Assembly (NCBI GenBank): GCA_944388385.1
Contig: CALXIO010000019.1
Location: 1 to 45,652, forward strand
DNA from: an uncultured Ruminiclostridium sp.
GTDB taxonomy: Bacteria > Bacillota > Clostridia > Oscillospirales > Ruminococcaceae
Reading direction: 5' to 3'
DNA: 45,652 bases
The translations under genes and the position numbers were made by a program. The notes below the pieces were generated by a model that was not told the origin of the DNA, ran no database searches, and was given only the letters and a program-made list of their open reading frames with translations. Below are positions 40,242 to 45,652 of this stretch, piece by piece (positions within the stretch are counted from its first letter, which is position 1; each line of letters begins with the position of its first letter).

Positions 40242-40705
40242 GTTTTCAACGGGAAACTGTTGAAAACTCAAAGATTTTTAACCAAATCGGTGGAAAATAT
40301 GGTTTTTTCCGTTGAAAACTCCGTGGAAAATGTTAAAACTCCCCTTTAAATCGGCGATTTTTTAATTTTTGGGGTAGTTGAAAAAAATTTATCGATAAAT
40401 TCCAAATGAAATTAAAAACTGACAATATCTGTAAATTTTTAATTGAATGAATTTTTTGAATAAAAATTTTATCCAATCTGTAAAATTAAGAAATTCCCTG
40501 TAAACCTTTACTCAAATTACTGCTTGTATAATCAAAAGTTTTCACATACTTTCAACAGGTTACCTGTTGAAAATGTGGAAAATCCACAGGTTTTCCACCG
40601 AAAAAAAGTCAAAATCCTTTCAAAACTGTTGAAAAGTCCGTGGAAAATGTTAATTTTCCGCATAAACAAGCCTTTTTGTAAACTTTGTGTGTAGTGGTTG
40701 AAAGA
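40242..40705. other. Cluster of DnaA-box-like motifs in a gene-free AT-rich region
   Basis: Fourteen 9-bp words of the form TTTTC(C/A)AC(N) or close variants, on both strands, at 40243, 40258, 40289, 40310, 40322, 40376, 40549, 40565, 40574, 40591, 40627, 40639, 40654 and 40697 (first base). Two blocks (40243–40384 and 40549–40705) flank an AT-rich centre (about 40385–40530) that has a 16-bp palindrome AATTTATCGATAAATT (40386–40401) and a TTATCCAAT (40469). A 23-bp inverted repeat TTTCAACAGGT-t-ACCTGTTGAAA lies at 40550–40572. The words match those in the dnaA–dnaN origin region. Confidence 0.75.
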
Positions 40706-41050
40706 ATTTCATACATTAAATTGTGAGGGATTTTTTATGTGGGGTGTGTTTTATATATGGTGCAGGGGGGTTGCTCTCCACTAAGGGGTGGTGAGACCCC
40801 TTTTATTTTTTCGGTGCTGACGGCATAGCGTACCCCAATAAGAGGGTACGCAAATCCACTTAACAGGGTGATATTCCGCCCCACCCAAAAAAATAAGGGA
40901 GTACGCAAATCCCCTTAACAGGGCGATTTCCCTCAGCAGTCGGGCAGGATCAAAGGGGCGCAAATCCCCTTAACAGATACCCGAAATTCCGCCCAACCAA
41001 AAAATTAAAGGATAAGACCACACCAATACGCACCAAAAACAATCCCCCCA
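40706..41050. repeat. Gene-free repeat stretch upstream of the T-box
   Basis: Three or more degenerate copies of the dispersed module (AAATCCCCTTAACAGGG and GGGTACGCA words near 40848, 40906 and 40963). No open frame with a ribosome binding site. The AT-rich end leads to the aroF promoter. Confidence 0.55.
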
Positions 41051-41058
41051 AAATCCCC

Positions 41059-41087
41059 TTGACAAATAGATAACAATGTGTTAAAAT
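41059..41087 (+). promoter_or_regulatory. Promoter of the aroF–tyrS operon
   Basis: −35 TTGACA (41059–41064), 17-bp spacer, −10 TAAAAT (41082–41087). It reads directly into the T-box leader. Confidence 0.9.
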
Positions 41088-41093
41088 GCAATT

Positions 41094-41340
41094 ACATCTT
41101 AAAATCTATATGTAAAGGCATTGACGGGATTTTGTATTTTATATCCTCGCTTTCAGAGAGCTGTCGGTGGGTGAAAGGCAGCAGCAGATATAAAAGAACC
41201 TACACCCCCTGAGCCGCATTTTTGCCGTTTGCCGCGTTAAGGCGTAATGAGGTCCGTGTGAACTGGGATAAACATACGGATAAATTGAGGTGGTACCGCG
41301 ATATATTCGCCCTCTGTGTTTTCACAGAGGGCTTTTTTTA
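41094..41340 (+). promoter_or_regulatory. T-box riboswitch, tyrosine-specific, with terminator
   Basis: Leader sensing uncharged tRNA. The conserved T-box GAGGTGGTACCGCG is at 41287–41300, with TGGT able to pair with the tRNA acceptor end. The stem I region carries AGAGAGC and GGTGGGTGAAAG words (about 41155–41178) typical of the apical T-loop part, and the specifier-loop side reads AAGAACCTACACC, where TAC (41201–41203) is a tyrosine codon. The terminator GCCCTCTGTG-tttt-CACAGAGGGC (41309–41332) with seven T follows. Tyrosine specificity fits tyrS downstream. The exact specifier register was read by eye. Confidence 0.88.
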
Positions 41341-41395
41341 TTTTCATTTTATTTTTTATTTTCATTTTTTGCAATTTATTTAAGGAGGAATTGTT

Positions 41396-42424
41396 ATGGC
41401 AATAAATTTTAAAAGACATCTGCCTACCCCGGAGGAGATAATAAAGGAATATCCTGCAAGTGATAGGGTAAAGCAGATTAAAGCAGAAAGAGATAAGGAA
41501 ATTGCCGATGTTTTCACCGGAAAAAGCGACCGCTTTATCCTTGTAATAGGCCCCTGCTCTGCTGATAAGGAGGAGCCGGTGCTGGATTATATTTCAAGGC
41601 TTATTCCCATCCAGCAGCAGGTTAAGGACAAAATAATCATTATCCCCAGAATATACACAAACAAGCCCCGTACCACCGGAGAGGGCTACAAGGGTATGAT
41701 TCATCAGCCGAACCCCAACAAAAGCGAGGATATGCTTGAGGGTCTTATCAATGTAAGAAAGCTTCATCTTCATGCCATTGAGCAAACAGGCTTTACCTGT
41801 GCTGATGAAATGCTTTATCCTGAGAATGACAGATATTTATGCGATCTTTTATCCTATGTTGCGGTGGGTGCAAGATCGGTAGAGGATCAGCAGCACAGAC
41901 TTACCGCCAGCGGACTTGATATTCCTGTGGGAATGAAAAATCCCACCTCAGGCACATTATCCGTAATGCTTAATTCTATCCGTGCCGCCCAGGCAAAGCA
42001 CACCTTTATATATCGTGGCTGGGAGGTTACCACCGACGGAAATCCCCTTGCCCATGCTATTTTAAGAGGTGCGGTTAATAAGCACGGCCAGACCTTGCCC
42101 AATTACCACTATGAGGATTTAAGGCTTTTATATGAGCTTTATTCTCAGATGTATCTTGAAAATATGGCGGTAATTGTGGACACCAACCACTCAAACAGCG
42201 GTAAGAAGTATTTAGAGCAGATAAGAATAGCCAAGGAAATTCTTCACTCACGCCGTCACAGTAATGATATAAAGAGCTTTGTAAAGGGTCTTATGATAGA
42301 AAGCTACATTGAGGACGGAAGTCAGGGTACAGAGGATACAGTTTACGGCAAGTCCATTACCGACCCCTGTCTTGGATTTGAAAAGACTGAAAAGCTGATT
42401 TATGATTTAGCGGATAAGCTTTAA
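41396..42424 (+). CDS. aroF: 3-Deoxy-7-phosphoheptulonate synthase (DAHP synthase, AroFGH type)
   Basis: Joins phosphoenolpyruvate and erythrose 4-phosphate in the first step of aromatic amino acid synthesis. The 342-residue product is of the E. coli AroF/G/H length, with the family blocks VIGPCSADKEEPVLDYI, PRIYTNKPRTTGEGYKG (PEP-binding KPRT), GARSVEDQQHR, MKNPTSGTLSVMLNSI and VDTNHSNSGKKYLEQ. Ribosome binding site AAGGAGG. It is placed under a tyrosine T-box together with tyrS, so tyrosine starvation would raise both synthesis of the ring precursor and charging. Which aromatic acid inhibits it was not determined. Confidence 0.95.
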   Translation: MAINFKRHLPTPEEIIKEYPASDRVKQIKAERDKEIADVFTGKSDRFILVIGPCSADKEEPVLDYISRLIPIQQQVKDKIIIIPRIYTNKPRTTGEGYKGMIHQPNPNKSEDMLEGLINVRKLHLHAIEQTGFTCADEMLYPENDRYLCDLLSYVAVGARSVEDQQHRLTASGLDIPVGMKNPTSGTLSVMLNSIRAAQAKHTFIYRGWEVTTDGNPLAHAILRGAVNKHGQTLPNYHYEDLRLLYELYSQMYLENMAVIVDTNHSNSGKKYLEQIRIAKEILHSRRHSNDIKSFVKGLMIESYIEDGSQGTEDTVYGKSITDPCLGFEKTEKLIYDLADKL

Positions 42425-42442
42425 TTGAAAGGAGAAATTACA

Positions 42443-43654
42443 ATGAAGATTTATGATGAGCTTGTGGAAAGAGGTCTTATAGCACAGGTTACGGACGAAA
42501 AGGAAATAAGGGAGCTTATAGATAACGGCAAGGCGGTTTTCTATATCGGCTTTGACCCCACAGCGGATTCTCTCCATGTGGGACACTTTATGGCACTTTG
42601 CCTTATGAAAAGACTTCAGATGGCAGGAAATAAGCCCATAGCCCTTTTAGGCGGCGGTACAGGTATGATAGGCGACCCCTCAGGTAAGACTGACATGAGA
42701 AAGATGCTTACCAAGGAGGATATTGACCACAACATTGAGTGCTTTAAAAAGCAGATGAGCAGATTTATTGATTTTTCCGACGGAAAGGCGCTTATGGTAA
42801 ATAATGCGGACTGGCTGTTAAATCTTAACTATATAGATGTACTTCGTGAGGTGGGAGCCTGCTTTTCCGTAAATAAGATGCTTACGGCGGAATGCTACAA
42901 GCAGAGAATGGAAAGAGGACTTTCCTTCCTGGAATTTAACTACATGATAATGCAGAGCTATGACTTTTACAAGCTGTACACCGACTACGGCTGTAATATG
43001 CAGTTCGGCGGTGATGATCAGTGGAGCAATATGCTTGGCGGTACTGAGCTTATCCGTAAGAAGTTAGGCAAGGATGCCTATGCCATGACCATTACCCTGC
43101 TTTTAAACAGCGAGGGTAAGAAAATGGGTAAGACCGAAAAGGGTGCTGTATGGTTAGATGCGGAAAAGACCAGCCCCTATGAATTTTTCCAGTATTGGAG
43201 AAATGTGGCGGATGCGGATGTTATGAAGTGCATAAAGATGCTTACCTTCCTTCCCTTAGAGCAGATAAGAGAAATGGAAGGCTGGGAGGGTGCACAGCTT
43301 AACAAGGCGAAGGAAATTCTTGCATACGAGCTTACCTCCCTTGTACACGGCAAGGAGGAGGCTGAAAAGGCACTTGAAGCGGCAAAGCAGCTTTTCGGCG
43401 GCGCAGGTGTCAGCGGTGATATGCCCACCACACAAATTCCTGCGGAAATGATAGTAGACGGCAAGGTAGCCCTGACAGATGCTCTTGTAATATGCAAGCT
43501 GTGTCCCTCAAAGAGAGAGGCGAGAACAAACATCACCGGCGGCGGAATTTCGGTAAATGATGAAAAGATAACCGACCCCGGGGCAATGATTGAAATCGGC
43601 GAATTTGCCATTATCAAAAAGGGAAAGAAGAATTATCATAAGATAACCAAGTGA
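42443..43654 (+). CDS. tyrS: Tyrosine–tRNA ligase
   Basis: Class I synthetase for tRNA-Tyr. The ATG at 42443 is used because AAAGGAG (42428–42434) precedes it; this gives 403 residues, the normal length. The HIGH motif reads HVGH (45–48) after GFDPTADSL. The tyrosine-binding block is [10 protein letters not shown] with GGDDQWSNM, the KMSKS equivalent is [10 protein letters not shown], and an S4 RNA-binding domain fills the C-terminus ([21 protein letters not shown]). It starts 18 bases after aroF in one operon under the T-box. Confidence 0.96.
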   Translation: MKIYDELVERGLIAQVTDEKEIRELIDNGKAVFYIGFDPTADSLHVGHFMALCLMKRLQMAGNKPIALLGGGTGMIGDPSGKTDMRKMLTKEDIDHNIECFKKQMSRFIDFSDGKALMVNNADWLLNLNYIDVLREVGACFSVNKMLTAECYKQRMERGLSFLEFNYMIMQSYDFYKLYTDYGCNMQFGGDDQWSNMLGGTELIRKKLGKDAYAMTITLLLNSEGKKMGKTEKGAVWLDAEKTSPYEFFQYWRNVADADVMKCIKMLTFLPLEQIREMEGWEGAQLNKAKEILAYELTSLVHGKEEAEKALEAAKQLFGGAGVSGDMPTTQIPAEMIVDGKVALTDALVICKLCPSKREARTNITGGGISVNDEKITDPGAMIEIGEFAIIKKGKKNYHKITK

Positions 43655-43662
43655 TAAAAAAG

Positions 43663-43687
43663 AAAGCGACCGTATGGTCGCTTTTTT
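43663..43687 (+). terminator. tyrS terminator
   Basis: AGCGACC-gtat-GGTCGCT with A-rich sequence before and TTTTT after, 10 bases past the stop codon. Confidence 0.93.
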
Positions 43688-43794
43688 GTTTGGGTGAGGG
43701 GGATTTTGGGGGGCTTTTTCGGGATTGATACTTATTATAATAGTGGGATATTCTTTTTGTGTGGGGGAATTTCAGCCACCCAAAAGGGGCTTGC

Positions 43795-43835
43795 CGCCCC
43801 TTAACAGGGAGAACAAGCCCTCTGCACCGGTGCAA
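43795..43835 (+). repeat. 41-bp inverted repeat, left arm
   Basis: Perfect inverse of 45366–45406; the arms flank the phosphofructokinase gene. Each arm ends in the palindrome TTGCACCGGTGCAA (inner part GCACCGGTGC). A third copy of GCACCGGTGC lies at about 43881–43890 with a similar surround. Confidence 0.92.
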
Positions 43836-43889
43836 CAAAAAGGGGCTTACCGCCCCATAATGTGGAGAAAAATCCCCTCTGCACCGGTG

Positions 43890-43933
43890 CAATAAAAAGG
43901 GCTGTGTATCCTCAACCAAAAGACAACAGCCCC
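43890..43933 (-). terminator. Terminator of the phosphofructokinase gene
   Basis: On the minus strand GGGCTGT (43932–43926) pairs with ACAGCCC (43905–43899) across a 20-base loop, followed by TTTTTATTG. Confidence 0.75.
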
Positions 43934-43963
43934 ACATATAAAATTTTATTTTGCCTCCCAAAA

Positions 43964-45169
43964 TCACTGATCCAATCTGAAGTGCACCGGTATACCATTC
44001 TGAAATTCTATTGCCGGCTCACCTTGGATAAGGGGCAGGAAATAGTTAAGAGCATCTATTGTAACGTTGTTTCCCTCTTCGTTGATCCATTCCTTAGGGA
44101 AAAATCTTGCCTTGTTGGCGGATTTATGTACATCAACCGGAACTATACCCACCCTGTAAGGGTTGTTACTTATTCTCGCAAAGGTCATCATCATGCCGGT
44201 GTTGTTTCTGCTTACTGCCTCATCCACCGCCGCACCGCCTATGCGCCTTGCTTCCTCTAAATCCGTAAGAGAGGCTATATGGGAACCGCAACGCTGCATA
44301 ACATTAAGCTCTATTGAACGCACCTTACAGCCGAAATGATCCCTTACTATATTTTCAAGATATTTTCCCACACCGGAAAGATAGGTGTGACCAAAGGCAT
44401 CGGTAATTCCCGACTTGCTTCTTACACAGTCTATGCCCTCAGAAACGGCTATAATCACCGCCTTGTACTGCTTTTGCGCCTTTTCAATATCGTGATACAG
44501 CTTTTTCTCGGAAAATTCACATTCCGGCAAATATATAAGGTGGGGGGCAGGCTCACCGTTGGCACGAAGCACACAGCTTGATGCTGTAAGCCAGCCTGCC
44601 TCTCTGCCCATTATTTCTACTATTGTTATGGAGGGAATTGAGTACACCCTTGAATCCCTTATAATTTCCTGGAGGGAAGTTGCCACATACTTAGCCGCAG
44701 AGCCAAAGCCGGGGGTGTGGTCGGTTTCGGGAAGATCGTTGTCTATGGTTTTGGGAATTCCTATAACCTTAATATCAATGTTATTCTCCCTGAAATAATC
44801 ATCCAGCTTCATAACCGTATCCATGGAGTCATTTCCGCCGATATAGAAAAAGGCCTTTATATCGTGCTTATTTAAGGTTTCGGTGATTTTTTTATACTCG
44901 CTGTCATCCTCCCCAAAATCCTTCAGCTTATATCTGCATGAGCCTAAAACGGTGGAGGGGGTAGTCATAAGAAGATTTTTATCATGCTCGGTGGTAATTA
45001 TCTGGCTTAAATCGGTAAGGCGGTCATAAAGTATACCCTCAATACCGTTAAGAGCACCGTACACGGTGGATATTTCGGAATATTTCTGTGCGGCTTCAAA
45101 CACTCCGCAAAGGGAAGCATTTATTGCGGCTGTAGGGCCGCCGGACTGTGCTACTGCTATATTGAACAT
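43964..45169 (-). CDS. Phosphofructokinase, PPi-dependent type
   Basis: Phosphorylates fructose 6-phosphate, probably reversibly with pyrophosphate. The 401-residue product opens IAVAQSGGPTAAINASL and has GGNDS at 111–115 and PKTIDND at 139–145. In ATP-dependent enzymes these are GGDGS and PGTIDND; the Asp at the second variable position and the Lys before TIDND are the marks of the PPi-dependent group. A normally conserved Asp is Asn113 here, unlike the usual GGDDS. MGREAGWLTAS and the QRCGSHIAS block (substrate binding) are kept. Ribosome binding site GAAAGGAC. The flanking 41-bp inverted repeat is unusual. Confidence 0.88.
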   Translation of the reverse strand: MFNIAVAQSGGPTAAINASLCGVFEAAQKYSEISTVYGALNGIEGILYDRLTDLSQIITTEHDKNLLMTTPSTVLGSCRYKLKDFGEDDSEYKKITETLNKHDIKAFFYIGGNDSMDTVMKLDDYFRENNIDIKVIGIPKTIDNDLPETDHTPGFGSAAKYVATSLQEIIRDSRVYSIPSITIVEIMGREAGWLTASSCVLRANGEPAPHLIYLPECEFSEKKLYHDIEKAQKQYKAVIIAVSEGIDCVRSKSGITDAFGHTYLSGVGKYLENIVRDHFGCKVRSIELNVMQRCGSHIASLTDLEEARRIGGAAVDEAVSRNNTGMMMTFARISNNPYRVGIVPVDVHKSANKARFFPKEWINEEGNNVTIDALNYFLPLIQGEPAIEFQNGIPVHFRLDQ

Positions 45170-45365
45170 ATGTTTTCTGTCCTTTCGGTTTATACGATTA
45201 TACCTTATTTTATCATTTTCCCGTAAATATTACAAGATAAACGGCAGAATTTTAATAAATTCCCCGTAATTTTGTAGATATAAACAAATGGAAAGGATTA
45301 CTGAGGGGTTTATTTGTGGTGGGGGGTTACTAGGCAATTCACAAGGGCCAGTAAGCCATTTTTTA
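45170..45365. other. Upstream region of the phosphofructokinase gene
   Basis: Two overlapping candidate minus-strand promoters (TTGTAA–17 bp–TAAAAT ending about 45211, and a TATAAT near 45199) lie about 30–60 bases upstream of the start codon. The rest, to 45365, is a degenerate repeat with no gene. Confidence 0.5.
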
Positions 45366-45406
45366 TTGCACCGGTGCAGAGGGCTTGTTCTCCCTGTTAA
45401 GGGGCG
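45366..45406 (-). repeat. 41-bp inverted repeat, right arm
   Basis: Perfect inverse of 43795–43835. It is followed by the dispersed module GGGGCGCATAGCCCC. Confidence 0.92.
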
Positions 45407-45652
45407 CATAGCCCCTAAAAAAATGCCTCCACCCACAATATGGAGAATTGCTAAGCATTATTTTGCGCAGCAAAACAATGAAGAGCAAAGAGGCTTTACC
45501 AAACCCTAACGGGCGAAGGTAAAGCCCTTTGCAACAAAAAAATTCCCCCTTGAAAGGGGAAATTTTTTTGTTATATGGTGCCGGTGAGCATTCCAAATCC
45601 GAACCAGAAGCATCCCTTTTAGAGGCTTCCTGTATCTCGCTGAAAGTGATTT
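45407..45652. other. Window end: terminator and possible 3' end of an outside gene
   Basis: A strong hairpin AATTCCCC-cttgaaa-GGGGAAATT with runs of A/T on both sides lies at about 45537–45570 and could terminate in either direction. On the minus strand just upstream (45571–45652) several frames are open to the window edge, and one ends at a TAA next to the hairpin, so a minus-strand gene may end here from outside. It cannot be identified. Confidence 0.4.

Noticed and set aside
45363..45596. Minus-strand gene at the right edge
   Set aside because: The open frame crosses the terminator-like hairpin and the 41-bp repeat and has no known motif; only the possibility of an outside gene ending here is kept.

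Overview
The window comes from a spore-forming, low-to-moderate GC Clostridia chromosome. It is probably an Oscillospirales/Ruminococcaceae-type organism, which is an inference from gene content and style, not a database match. It covers the replication-origin neighbourhood. The evidence is the conserved block dnaA–dnaN–(membrane protein)–S4 protein–recF–remB / gyrB–gyrA–mnmG–rsmG–noc–parA–parB–serS, several parS sites, sporulation genes (sleB, spoIIAA-spoIIAB-sigF) and the Clostridia-wide SCIFF peptide with its radical SAM maturase. No rRNA, tRNA, insertion sequence, transposase, prophage or CRISPR array was seen.

Layout. 1–3.6 kb: a small membrane protein with an acidic tail, the spore cortex hydrolase SleB, then 2 kb of intergenic repeat DNA. 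3.6–9.1 kb (minus strand): ABC exporter pair, acyl-ACP thioesterase, serS, parB, parA. 9.1–9.4 kb: folded leader of parA and two parS sites. 9.4–18.7 kb (minus): noc, rsmG, mnmG, gyrA, two small membrane-protein genes, gyrB. 18.8–20.4 kb: repeat mosaic and a possible orphan small RNA. 20.4–25.6 kb (minus): remB, recF, S4 protein, membrane protein, dnaN, then an oriC-like intergenic region, then dnaA. 25.6–26.5 kb: divergent promoters and repeats. 26.5–28.3 kb (plus): pyk. 28.8–36.4 kb (minus): operon of a membrane protein, yjbQ, a CsbB-like glycosyltransferase, a YfhO-like protein, coaX, an ECF S-component and gltX, behind a consensus promoter. 36.6–38.0 kb (plus): spoIIAA-spoIIAB-sigF. 38.2–40.2 kb (minus): scfB, scfA and a small membrane protein. 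40.2–40.7 kb: dense DnaA-box-like cluster. 41.0–43.7 kb (plus): T-box leader, aroF and tyrS. 44.0–45.2 kb (minus): a PPi-type phosphofructokinase inside a perfect 41-bp inverted repeat.

How it fits together. The left half is the replication initiation and segregation machinery transcribed away from dnaA. The dnaA–dnaN gap shows a DnaA box, a G-run, DnaA-trio-like triplets and an AT-rich tract in the order of the Bacillus subtilis basal unwinding system. The DnaA-box-like word here seems to be TTTTC(C/A)ACA, not TTATCCACA. The same word recurs about 14 times in a 460-bp gene-free stretch near 40.5 kb, close to a change in coding strand, so a second origin segment or a DnaA-titration site is possible. 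Aromatic amino acid synthesis and tyrosyl-tRNA charging share a T-box. The intergenic DNA is unusually rich in modular palindromic repeats.

Most protein calls rest on motifs and gene order recognised by eye. Promoters, RNA structures and repeats were read by hand and were not computed.
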